Source: Endozoicomonas gorgoniicola
GTDB taxonomy: Bacteria; Pseudomonadota; Gammaproteobacteria; Pseudomonadales; Endozoicomonadaceae
Direction of reading: 5' to 3'
Length of the DNA stretch: 64,000 bases
Assembly: GCF_025562715.2 (NCBI RefSeq)
Contig: NZ_JAPFCC010000001.1
Location: forward strand, 5,418,001 to 5,482,000
Position numbers and translations under genes: made by a program. Shown here one piece after another: positions 42,094-50,034 of this stretch (position 1 is its first letter; each line of letters begins with the position of its first letter). Below the pieces are notes generated by a model. It saw only the letters and a list, made by a program, of their open reading frames with translations, was not told the origin of the DNA and searched no databases.

Positions 42094-42486
42094 ATGACTA
42101 CATTAACCGACAAGCCCGGTATATCCATCATCAAGCCCGGGTCTGTAAAAATGAATGACCTGAGCCAGACGCTGAATGTTTCAGGTTTGATAAGCCACAT
42201 ATCAGAGCAGGCGGTAACGAACAACAAAAATGTCCTGTCTTTGGGGCATTTCACCATGAGACCGGGCGAAGGATTTGAGTACACCTACAACACTGTTGAA
42301 TGCAAGGTGGTCACAAAGGGCAAAATTGTTATACGAGACAAAGAAGGTAATAAGCACACGGCAGAGGCAGGGGATGTAATCGTGTTTTCTCCGGACGTAA
42401 CCGTCTATTTCGACGGTGAAAGTGATGGAGAAGCCGTTTACACCGGACACAGGGAGCTTGACCAGGATTTTGCTCCACCTAAATGA
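42094..42486 (+). CDS. Small cupin-domain protein (EutQ-like)
   Basis: A 130-aa protein with one beta-barrel cupin. Landmarks are GHFTMRPGEGFEYTYNTVECKVVTKG and EAGDVIVFSPDVTVYFDGESDGEAVY. The first cupin motif lacks the usual His pair (Phe-Glu-Tyr instead), so metal binding may be weak or use Glu. The fold is nearest to EutQ-type cupins of ethanolamine metabolism, but no eut gene is nearby. Function unknown. Convergent with thiY. Confidence 0.75.
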   Translation: MTTLTDKPGISIIKPGSVKMNDLSQTLNVSGLISHISEQAVTNNKNVLSLGHFTMRPGEGFEYTYNTVECKVVTKGKIVIRDKEGNKHTAEAGDVIVFSPDVTVYFDGESDGEAVYTGHRELDQDFAPPK

Positions 42487-42555
42487 TTTTTAATCCGTAT
42501 TGTTTTTTCAAAGTACGCCTCTATTGCAGCCTGAGGCCGCAATAGAGGCTGGTCT

Positions 42556-43503
42556 TTACAGGGATATCATCAGGTCTTCCGCCTTCTGGGGCTTTTTCAA
42601 CTCTTTGTGTTCATACAAAAAATCCGCTACTCGCTGATAGCGCCCCGTATCTTTTGCCGCAGGGCGACGCGCCAGGTGAGGAATCGTGTCGTACCATGCA
42701 CGTTTATTCAGCTTATTATCCAGCTGACGGGGATTGGAATCCCTGAAAATTTCCCAGCCTTTGTCCGGGTTGTTAGCAATAAACTGTGCGCCCAGTTCAA
42801 CGCCACGAAGAAAACGACGAATGGCTTCTTTATCGTGCTTATCCCGGTTGGCAATAAAAATCAGCTCATCGTAAGGAGGAATACCATTCTCCTCGTAATA
42901 GAACATCTTGCCTTTACTGCCAGCCAGAATCAGTTCATTCAGCTGAAAATTACGGTACGCGCCGAGAATGGCATCAACCCGCCCGGTCATCAATGAAGAC
43001 GACAGGTTCCAGCCAACGTTAACCAGTTGAATGTCGTCGTAACCAAAACCATGAGGGTTGAAAAGGGTATCAATAAACGCTCTATGGTTACCGTTTGTGC
43101 TGACACCAATGGTTTTGCCTTTCATGTCTTCAAGGCTTTTGATTTTGCCTTCTTCCAGAACAATCAGGCCATCCAGAGGGGTCGCCACCAGAGTGCCAGC
43201 CCAGACCAGAGGAAGCCCTGAATCCACGGCATAATGCAGGGAAGGCTGGTAATACACCGCAATGTCAGCATTACCTGCTGCCACCAGTTTTGGGGGCAGG
43301 TTCGGGTCAGCCGGTTCCTGAATGGTGACGTTAAGACCTTCCTGTTTAAAATAACCCTTCTGCTGCGCCACAATAATGGGGGCATGGTCGGGGTTAATAA
43401 ACCATTCCAGCATCAGGGTCAGGTCTTTGTTTTTCTCAACCGGGGCTGCTGTTACCACCATCGGCAACAGCATTACTATGAATGACAATAGTCGTTTAAA
43501 CAC
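42556..43503 (-). CDS. thiY: Thiamin-precursor ABC transporter, substrate-binding protein
   Basis: A 315-aa protein with signal peptide (LLSFIVMLLPMVVTAAP) and the NMT1/THI5-like fold: LMLEWFINPDHAPIIVAQQKGYF, DIAVYYQPSLHYAVD, and KGKTIGVSTNGNHRAF. ThiY proteins bind N-formyl-4-amino-5-aminomethyl-2-methylpyrimidine in the periplasm for uptake. It is the last gene of the riboswitch operon, separated from thiX by a 139-bp gap that contains a palindromic repeat. Confidence 0.9.
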   Translation of the reverse strand: MFKRLLSFIVMLLPMVVTAAPVEKNKDLTLMLEWFINPDHAPIIVAQQKGYFKQEGLNVTIQEPADPNLPPKLVAAGNADIAVYYQPSLHYAVDSGLPLVWAGTLVATPLDGLIVLEEGKIKSLEDMKGKTIGVSTNGNHRAFIDTLFNPHGFGYDDIQLVNVGWNLSSSLMTGRVDAILGAYRNFQLNELILAGSKGKMFYYEENGIPPYDELIFIANRDKHDKEAIRRFLRGVELGAQFIANNPDKGWEIFRDSNPRQLDNKLNKRAWYDTIPHLARRPAAKDTGRYQRVADFLYEHKELKKPQKAEDLMISL

Positions 43504-43574
43504 GTTTCAAATCCTAATCTATTATTAGTCTCTTTCAGTTTTAGAAAGTGGCAGAACAGAACTTACCGGAAGAA

Positions 43575-43602
43575 CGTCATCCCCGCGAAGGCGGGGATGA
43601 CG
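43575..43602. repeat. Palindromic dispersed repeat, copy 1
   Basis: A perfect palindrome with arms CGTCATCCCCGC and GCGGGGATGACG around GAAG. The same arms recur in the longer element at 60921-60983, so this is a dispersed palindromic family in the genome. Confidence 0.85.
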
Positions 43603-43642
43603 ATGGTATATTCTTTCCAGCCTCTTCCCTTAGAGAGTGGTT

Positions 43643-44383
43643 TTACCGGGTCGTTTCCGTTTGCCATGGAATCCACTTCTTCAGCAAATGGTCCGTTATG
43701 AAATAAAGGCTGACGGTACAGGTGGCCAGAACAGCCAGGGCTGCAAACATCTGGTCTACCCAGAGTCGGGCATTAGCCTGCATCATCATATAACCCAGTC
43801 CGGCACTGGAACCGACCCACTCCCCCACGACGGCGCCAATCGGAGCCACCACGACGGCAACCCGCAACCCCGATGCCAGTGCTGGCAGGGCAGCAGGCCA
43901 GCGGATATAACGGAGAACGGCAAAGCCGTTGCCGCCCATGGTGTGAGCCATTTCCAGCCACTCTTTGTTGGTGTGGCGCAGGCCGTCATAACAGCAGGTA
44001 GCCACCGGGAAGAAAATCACAAGGATGGTCATCACCACCTTGGATGCCAGCCCGTAACCAAACCAGAGCATCAGAATGGGCGCCAGCGCAAACACAGGGA
44101 TAGCCTGGGTAATCAACAGTAATGGCAGCAGCCATGGACGCAGGCTGGTGAAATACACCAGCAATAAAGCCAGCAGAACACCAAAACTGACGCCAAGACC
44201 CAGACCGAGCAGCATCTCGCTCATGGTGATCAGCGTGTTGTCCCAAAGAAGGCTTGCATTGTCGTGTATACTGAGGGCAACCTGTGTGGGGCCGGGCAGA
44301 ATATAGCTGGGTATTTCCAGCACCCGAACCAGGGTTTCCCAGCCCAGCAGTAAACCCAGTACAACAATCAGGGGGCGTATCAT
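43643..44383 (-). CDS. thiX: Thiamin-precursor ABC transporter, permease
   Basis: A 246-aa inner-membrane permease of the BPD_transp_1 type, with about six helices. The EAA-like loop includes EWLEMAHTMGGNGFAVLRYIRWPAALP. It lies between the ATPase gene (1-bp overlap) and the binding protein, and pairs with ThiZ and ThiY for uptake of the formylaminopyrimidine thiamin precursor. The start IRPLIVVLGLLLGWETLV is immediately hydrophobic, as expected for a permease. Confidence 0.9.
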   Translation of the reverse strand: MIRPLIVVLGLLLGWETLVRVLEIPSYILPGPTQVALSIHDNASLLWDNTLITMSEMLLGLGLGVSFGVLLALLLVYFTSLRPWLLPLLLITQAIPVFALAPILMLWFGYGLASKVVMTILVIFFPVATCCYDGLRHTNKEWLEMAHTMGGNGFAVLRYIRWPAALPALASGLRVAVVVAPIGAVVGEWVGSSAGLGYMMMQANARLWVDQMFAALAVLATCTVSLYFITDHLLKKWIPWQTETTR

Positions 44384-45150
44384 CAGGCAGCCTCCTCATG
44401 ACGTAGCCGCTCCAGCAACTGACCATGCAGGGACATCAGCTGACTGTCGTCCAGTGAACGGGGTATCGCGCCGGGAGGAACAATGGGGTCGGTCAACCGG
44501 GCAGGGTGTCCCTGCAGGTGGTAGACCTGATGCCCCAGACGCAGGGCTTCCAGAGGGTCGTGGGTGATCAGCAGCACTGTACGGTTATGCAGCAGTTCGC
44601 AGGCAAGGTCCTGAAGGTTCAGCCGGGTGATGGCATCCAGGGCGCCAAAGGGTTCATCCATCAACACCACCGGGCGGTTCTCCATCAGTGTGCGTGCCAG
44701 TGCAACCCGCTGTCGCTGACCTCCGGAAAGGTTCTGTGGCAGCTCCTGCACCTTGTCACTGAGACCCACACGGTTGAGTATGTCTTTCGCTTGTTCCAGA
44801 TGCTCAGAAGCTACTTTCTGGCGACGAAGCATCGGGCTGCGAAGGCGCTGCCCGAGGGTGATGTTGTCGAGAACCGAAAACCAGGGCAGCAGCAGATCCT
44901 GTTGCGCCATCCAGGCGATGCGCTGGTTCAGCTCAAAACCATCCTGGCACAGTGCGGTACCCGATACAGAAACATCCTGACTACTGACATCCAGACCGGC
45001 AATAAACCGCAGCAGACTGGTTTTGCCAACACCGCTGCCCCCGAGCAGGCAGGTCCACTGCCCACCCTTAAGGGTTAAATTCAGTCCGGTAAAAACAGGT
45101 TTGCTGTCGTACGACAGTGAGGCATTTTTGATAATAACGTCAAACATCAC
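44383..45150 (-). CDS. thiZ: Thiamin-precursor ABC transporter, ATP-binding protein
   Basis: A 255-aa ABC ATPase. Walker A is GGSGVGKTSLL, the Q-loop is WMAQQDLLLPW, the signature LSGGQRQRVALARTL, Walker B VVLMDEPFGALD, and the switch His is in LLITHDPLEAL. It energises ThiX/ThiY. Overlaps are 4 bp with thiD and 1 bp with thiX, so all three are translationally coupled under the TPP riboswitch. Confidence 0.92.
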   Translation of the reverse strand: MMFDVIIKNASLSYDSKPVFTGLNLTLKGGQWTCLLGGSGVGKTSLLRFIAGLDVSSQDVSVSGTALCQDGFELNQRIAWMAQQDLLLPWFSVLDNITLGQRLRSPMLRRQKVASEHLEQAKDILNRVGLSDKVQELPQNLSGGQRQRVALARTLMENRPVVLMDEPFGALDAITRLNLQDLACELLHNRTVLLITHDPLEALRLGHQVYHLQGHPARLTDPIVPPGAIPRSLDDSQLMSLHGQLLERLRHEEAA

Positions 45151-45980
45151 CAGTTCCGGTAGAAGTGGTGTACCGGGCCATGCCCCTGTCCAATGTTTAA
45201 CTCGTCAGCTTTGGCAATGGCAGCCGCAATGTATTCTTTACCGCCCTGAACCGCTTCGCTCATGCTGAAGCCTTGTGCGAGCAGTGCTGTAATGGCGGAA
45301 GACAGGGTACAGCCTGTGCCATGAGTGTTGTCGGTTTCCGTCCACGAAGATTCCAGGCGGTGCAGGGACTGACCATCGTGGTAAAAGTCTACAGCCTTGC
45401 CGCCTTCCACCTGGCTGCCTGTCAGATGACCGCCTTTCAGAAGTACAGCTTTAGCGCCCAGCTCCAGCAGGGGTTCAATCATATCCAGCATCTGCCGGGT
45501 ATTTTCCGGCTTGTCCTGATCAAGCAGAACAGCGGCTTCGGGCAGGTTAGGTGTAATCAGGGAGGCTTTAGGGATCAGGACTTCTTTCAGGGTTTTAATC
45601 GCTTCCCGTTGCAGCAGAACGTCACCGCTGGTAGCCACCATGACCGGATCAACCACCAGACGTTTTACCTGATAATGCTCAATACGTTCAGCAACGGTTT
45701 CAATCACTTCCGGCTGGCTGAGCATACCGACTTTCACGGCTTTTACGTCAAGGTCGGACAGAACAGAATCAAGCTGTTGATGAATGAAGGCGGGGTCAAC
45801 GTCGAAGATTCCCTGAACACCCCGGGTATTCTGGGCAGTCAGGGCAGTAATCACACTGCAGCCGTAGGCACCCAGAGCCGAGAAAGTTTTCAGGTCAGCC
45901 TGAATTCCGGCACCGCCACCGCTGTCTGATCCGGCAATGGTCAGGGCAATGGGAGTGGAGAGGGTTTTATCAGTTATCAT
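45147..45980 (-). CDS. thiD: HMP/HMP-P kinase
   Basis: A 277-aa kinase phosphorylating hydroxymethylpyrimidine and its monophosphate, giving HMP-PP for thiamin phosphate synthesis. Motifs are AGSDSGGGAGIQADLKTF, TAQNTRGV, KVGMLSQPEV, DPVMVATSGD, TPNLPEAAVL, and TDNTHGTGCTLSSAI (anion hole and catalytic Asp region). First gene after the TPP riboswitch. A GGAAGGAG lies about 12 bp before ATG 45980. Confidence 0.95.
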   Translation of the reverse strand: MITDKTLSTPIALTIAGSDSGGGAGIQADLKTFSALGAYGCSVITALTAQNTRGVQGIFDVDPAFIHQQLDSVLSDLDVKAVKVGMLSQPEVIETVAERIEHYQVKRLVVDPVMVATSGDVLLQREAIKTLKEVLIPKASLITPNLPEAAVLLDQDKPENTRQMLDMIEPLLELGAKAVLLKGGHLTGSQVEGGKAVDFYHDGQSLHRLESSWTETDNTHGTGCTLSSAITALLAQGFSMSEAVQGGKEYIAAAIAKADELNIGQGHGPVHHFYRNW

Positions 45981-46024
45981 CGGTCCGGTTTACTCCTTCC
46001 GAACTGACGATGGAAACGTTGAGG

Positions 46025-46070
46025 CAAGCGATAAAAGGCACCTGTGTATAAGGTAACGATGCATCGCTTG
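46025..46070 (-). promoter_or_regulatory. Possible riboswitch expression-platform hairpin
   Basis: CAAGCGAT at the P1 side and ATCGCTTG near 46025-46032 can pair over 8 bp. The P1 3' strand and this stem touch, so they could be mutually exclusive. No T-run follows, so control would be translational rather than by termination. Confidence 0.4.
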
Positions 46071-46158
46071 TTCGTCGGTTTCCTACGCCAGTATTATCTG
46101 GTTCAGGTTCAATGGGTATTTCTCAGCGGTCTTTACAGACCACACCCCAACCAACGAA
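46071..46158 (-). promoter_or_regulatory. TPP riboswitch (THI element)
   Basis: On the - strand the conserved TPP aptamer is readable. The P1 stem is TTCGTTGG/CCGACGAA (8 bp with one G-U), followed by GGGGTG, then CTGAGAAATACCC and TTGAACCTGAACCAGATAAT, and ACTGGCGTAGGAA. The CTGAGA and GCGTAGG elements are diagnostic. It controls thiD-thiZ-thiX-thiY, shutting expression when thiamin pyrophosphate is abundant. Confidence 0.95.
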
Positions 46159-46320
46159 TCGAGTCTATTGGGTTTGGCGGGGCGTGTCTATATTCCCGGC
46201 TAAGTGAATTTCTGATCGAATTTCAGGGCTGAAGCCGCTGAACTGGCTGGAACTAAATGTGATTCAGCCTGTCGAACCTGACGATAAGCATTCTGTTAAA
46301 AAGCAAAAGGAGTATTTCAG

Positions 46321-48444
46321 GTGCATACAGGAAGTTGCGACTCTTTATTCCCACTGCCGTCATCCCCAATGAAAACAGTTGACTCAGGCGCAGTTGCCTC
46401 AGGCGCAGTTGCCTCAGGCAAAGCTGACTCAGACTATGAACAGCCCTCAGCCAGTGGTAGTCGCATTACCCTTAAAAACCAGGGCAGGTTGCTGCCTGCT
46501 GCCGACGAGGTTGATACCGCCAGCCCTTGTCAGGATCGTAAAGTGACTCCCTCTGCCTCTGCGGCTACTTATGTGAACCCTGGTCAAAATAGCTTTTTTG
46601 AAGGGCTGGAGAATGTTCATCCTTCAGCGGGGGAGCATGCTTTTCAGGCTTTCTTGCAGCAGCACGGTAATGAAGAGTCATTATCATTTGTTGAAGGCGA
46701 TCCCACACTATCTTTAGACACTGCAATATCTTCAGACACTGCAATATCTTCAGACATTGATAGTATCCAGATTCTTTCTGCTGAGCGGTTTAAAGAAATG
46801 CTCTTAAGCAGAAAGGCTTTTTCTCCGGATCTCTGTTACGTAGTGAAAGGTGATATTGACCTGTCTGGCGATACCCGATTTAAAACCTTGCCCGATAACC
46901 TCATTGTTTTGGGTGAACTGAATCTTGAGGATTGTTATGGGCTCAGGGATTTTCCCCAAAATCTGTTTGTTCAGGACGACTGCTTGATAACTCATTGCTA
47001 TAGCCTTGGAACTCTGGGCAAAACGCTCATTGTTTTGAAAGATTTTGAGGCCTGTGAGTGTACTGAACTCACTGACCAAACTGGGATGATGGTAGTCCAT
47101 GGAAATATTAACATGGCGGGATGCAGTGGCCTGAAAACCTGGACAGGAAAGACTCAATGCAAAGGCAGTGTCTATCTGGCTGGTTGTGCAAGGCTGAAGC
47201 GACTGGAACAGATTGAAGTTGAGGATGATATTGATTTATCGAGCTGTTATCAGCTTAGAGGGCTTCCTGAGTGTTCGGAAGACTTCAAAGTCGGTGGAAA
47301 TATTGTTTTGTCAGGTTGTAAGCGCCTTTCTCCCCTGCCGGAACACATTATGACGCAGCGAGACGGTGGGGATAACAGAATCCGGTATATAACATTAGAT
47401 AACTGGGACAGCATTCAGCGCCTTGACGAGAAGAGTCGACTTCGTAACAAGAATATAATTTTTGATTGCCAGCCACTGGGCAACGCGCCTGATGATATAT
47501 TTGATGACTTTACTGAAGCGTTTGACTTTTGGAGCAAGATCGCTGAATCCGGGCAAATAGCCCCGGATATCGGACATCTTAAGGAATTCGAGAGAGGCAT
47601 TCTGATTGAATTCCTGGAACACCTTACCAGAACGGCTGAGTATCAAAATTCATCTCGCTCTGACCTTTTGGCGCAGCGGGTTCTGAATATATTCCCCCTT
47701 ATATCTGATGTTTCTGATACTGAAACAAGAGAGCGAGCCCTTGATATTATGTACTACGCTGTCACGTCCTGCGGTGACCGGGTCATTCTTGCGCTACATG
47801 ATCTTGAGGCTTTGGTACAGCTGGTGCAGTCTGAAAAGCGAGCGCAGGAATGCAATGACCCTGATGAGTTAAAATCAATAGCCAGACAGATGGTGTACCT
47901 TGCGAAGATCAGGGAGTATGCCTGCCAGCTTGCGAACGAAGAAAGTTTGGATGATGTTGATGTAGAGCTGTCGTTGCATCTCGCTTTTCAGAAGACGTTC
48001 AACTTGCCAGGGCTGACGAAGGAAATTGAGTCAGCCTATTGCTTTGAGCTGGATGAAAGCCGTAAAAAAGAGATTCAGGAATCCATTGAGAATGAGTGTA
48101 CGGAAAAGGCACTTGAGGAGTATCTGCAAAACTGGCCAGCCTGGCAACAGTTTGAGCGTGGGCAGAACATTCCTGCTTTTGACCAGCTTCCAGTCGTGCA
48201 TGTAGCAAGAGCCCGGTGCTGCGCTTTAACGGAAGAAGAAATATCAGAAACGACACAAATGGTGTTGCTGCCAGAATCCGGGGGCGTTCAGGTTACTTAC
48301 AAAAATCTATGCAAGGCTTACATATTTTATGGCAATAACCCTTATGCCCAGACTGCGCTTGACTGGAGCAAGGTTAAGCGGATTTATTCCGGATCAGGGA
48401 TAGCGAAAAGTTCTCAACGTACCCCTGCCCCGGACTGTCTTTAA
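46321..48444 (+). CDS. LRR-NEL type E3 ubiquitin ligase (IpaH/SspH/SlrP-like effector)
   Basis: This 707-aa protein starts at GTG 46321 with AAGGAG 10 bp before. Residues 1-150 form a disordered Ser/Ala-rich region with small repeats. Residues about 170-385 form an LRR-like solenoid with units such as GDIDLSGDTRFKTLPDNL, GELNLEDCYGLRDFP and GNIVLSGCKRLSPLP, whose LxxC-xxL step is unusual. Residues about 395-680 fit the NEL catalytic domain. The catalytic site is Cys484 in TSCGDRVILAL (CxD motif), followed by DVELSLHLAFQKTFNLPGL and YLQNWPAWQQF, both matching the NEL pattern. NEL proteins are secreted through type III systems and ubiquitinate host proteins. No chaperone or T3SS gene is in the window. 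Confidence 0.88.
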   Translation: MHTGSCDSLFPLPSSPMKTVDSGAVASGAVASGKADSDYEQPSASGSRITLKNQGRLLPAADEVDTASPCQDRKVTPSASAATYVNPGQNSFFEGLENVHPSAGEHAFQAFLQQHGNEESLSFVEGDPTLSLDTAISSDTAISSDIDSIQILSAERFKEMLLSRKAFSPDLCYVVKGDIDLSGDTRFKTLPDNLIVLGELNLEDCYGLRDFPQNLFVQDDCLITHCYSLGTLGKTLIVLKDFEACECTELTDQTGMMVVHGNINMAGCSGLKTWTGKTQCKGSVYLAGCARLKRLEQIEVEDDIDLSSCYQLRGLPECSEDFKVGGNIVLSGCKRLSPLPEHIMTQRDGGDNRIRYITLDNWDSIQRLDEKSRLRNKNIIFDCQPLGNAPDDIFDDFTEAFDFWSKIAESGQIAPDIGHLKEFERGILIEFLEHLTRTAEYQNSSRSDLLAQRVLNIFPLISDVSDTETRERALDIMYYAVTSCGDRVILALHDLEALVQLVQSEKRAQECNDPDELKSIARQMVYLAKIREYACQLANEESLDDVDVELSLHLAFQKTFNLPGLTKEIESAYCFELDESRKKEIQESIENECTEKALEEYLQNWPAWQQFERGQNIPAFDQLPVVHVARARCCALTEEEISETTQMVLLPESGGVQVTYKNLCKAYIFYGNNPYAQTALDWSKVKRIYSGSGIAKSSQRTPAPDCL
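46384..46435 (+). repeat. 15-bp in-frame repeat in NEL gene N-terminus
   Basis: Units of GCCTCAGGCGCAGTT type (two perfect plus degenerate flanks) encode SGAVA. A second small repeat (18 bp, GACACTGCAATATCTTCA) lies at about 46717-46752. Confidence 0.8.
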
Positions 48445-48450
48445 AGACTG

Positions 48451-49044
48451 TTATGATTGCCTGAAAGGACCGTTACAGCCCAGTTCAGGGTGTCTGGGCT
48501 GATAAGGCAGAAAGAAACGGTGCATCTCTTTGATGTCGTGTTCTTTGTTATCCGTGATGGGCAGTGGATTACCAAAGACTGCTTTTCGGTGTTTGAAATC
48601 AAAGGCAACAGGGATGATGGGTATCTCTGCCCCTTTGGCAATATGGTAAAAGCCAGTCTTCCAGCGTTCTACTTTCGAGCGGGTGCCTTCCGGGGTGATA
48701 ACCAGCACGAACTCATCCGCTTTTTTGATCTGCTCAATGCTGGCGTCTACCCGGTTCAGGGACTCATTCCTTTTGATAGGAACGCCGCCTAATCCCCGCA
48801 TCAGCACACCCAGAGGCCAGAAGAACAGTGAGTGTTTGGCAAAAAACTGCAGTTTCAGCCCAAGCGCCAGCTTGACGCCCATGCCGACAGCGAAGTCCCA
48901 GTTAGAGGTGTGATGAGCGACAATAATCACATATTTACTGACAGCAGGGGGGCGGCCTTCAATGCTCCAGTTACCTAAAATTCGAAGAATAAAGCGACCA
49001 ATAGCGGATTTTACCGGATGGGGGTGTAGCTGATTTTTATCCAT
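48451..49044 (-). CDS. PlsC-like lysophospholipid acyltransferase family protein
   Basis: A 197-aa acyltransferase. The HxxxxD motif is in AHHTSNWDF, and TPEGTRSKVERW is the second acyltransferase motif. GGVPIKR is also typical. It likely acylates a lysophospholipid or related lipid in the inner membrane, though the exact acceptor is unknown. It is shorter than E. coli PlsC (245 aa) and lacks a clear N-terminal membrane helix. Opposite strand to the NEL gene. Confidence 0.85.
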   Translation of the reverse strand: MDKNQLHPHPVKSAIGRFILRILGNWSIEGRPPAVSKYVIIVAHHTSNWDFAVGMGVKLALGLKLQFFAKHSLFFWPLGVLMRGLGGVPIKRNESLNRVDASIEQIKKADEFVLVITPEGTRSKVERWKTGFYHIAKGAEIPIIPVAFDFKHRKAVFGNPLPITDNKEHDIKEMHRFFLPYQPRHPELGCNGPFRQS

Positions 49045-49086
49045 TAAAACTGTGTTAAATCTGTTTAGGGGGGCTGGGGTTATGCC

Positions 49087-49902
49087 TCAGCGCTGACATT
49101 TTTTGCAATAAAATGTACTTCGATTGCCCAGCCTGCTTTCAACAACAGGCGACTGACATCGTGTACATGGCTCACCGGTACGACCATAAACGGTGAGCTG
49201 CTGTTTAAAGTAACCGGGTTTTCCATCACCGCCGACAAAGTCCCTCAGGGTGGTTCCTCCCTGCCTGATGGCGTCTGCCAGAGTGGTTTTGATGCAATCC
49301 GTCAGGCGTTCATAACGAGCTTTGGAAATTTTCCCCGCTGGCCGGTCCGGGCGAATACCCGCCTTAAACAGCGCTTCATTGGCATAAATGTTACCAACGC
49401 CAACGACCACATGGCTATCCATGATAAAGGTTTTTACTGCCTGGGATTTATTTCGTGACAGACGATAGAGCAGGCTGGGTGAAAAATCGTCACTCAGGGG
49501 CTCAGGCCCCAGTTTATTGAGCAGTTTATGTTCACTGACAGGGGCGTTGCTCCACAATACTGCACCAAAACGGCGGGGGTCGTGGTAACGCAGGCAGGCA
49601 CCATTGCTGAAAATTATATCAACATGGTCGTGTTTTTTAACAGGCTCTCCTTTGTTGACTATTCTCAGGCTGCCCGACATGCCCAGATGAATCAGCAGGT
49701 TACCGCCTTTGACTTCAAGCAGCAGGTATTTTGCCCGGCGTTTGACCGACTGGATAACCTTGCCTGTCAGCAGTTCTGGCAGGCGGTCTGGAACAGGCCA
49801 GCGCAGTTTCGGGTTGCGTACCACTACATTGTTGATAGTTTGACCAGAAATATGAGGCTCTATGCCACGGCGGGTTGTTTCAACTTCGGGCAGTTCCGGC
49901 AT
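49087..49902 (-). CDS. mutM: Formamidopyrimidine-DNA glycosylase
   Basis: A 271-aa base-excision repair enzyme removing 8-oxoguanine and FaPy. After Met removal the catalytic Pro is residue 2 (PELPEVETTRRG, Glu3 next). Lys is in HLGMSGSL region, the VGNIYANE helix-hairpin segment is present, and a C-terminal zinc finger CTRCQSP...FYCKKC is intact. ATG 49902 is fixed by the need for Pro at position 2. A start at 49950 is wrong. Confidence 0.96.
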   Translation of the reverse strand: MPELPEVETTRRGIEPHISGQTINNVVVRNPKLRWPVPDRLPELLTGKVIQSVKRRAKYLLLEVKGGNLLIHLGMSGSLRIVNKGEPVKKHDHVDIIFSNGACLRYHDPRRFGAVLWSNAPVSEHKLLNKLGPEPLSDDFSPSLLYRLSRNKSQAVKTFIMDSHVVVGVGNIYANEALFKAGIRPDRPAGKISKARYERLTDCIKTTLADAIRQGGTTLRDFVGGDGKPGYFKQQLTVYGRTGEPCTRCQSPVVESRLGNRSTFYCKKCQR

Positions 49903-50034
49903 TGCGTTCCACTTAAGTAAAAGTCCCATGAACCGTATGAACAATACCATCGGTATCTATTCAATGCATTGATAGAATAGACTGGCTTTTGCACCGGGAT
50001 TGAATGGCAAAAGCTGAATCATCAGCGAGAAAAA

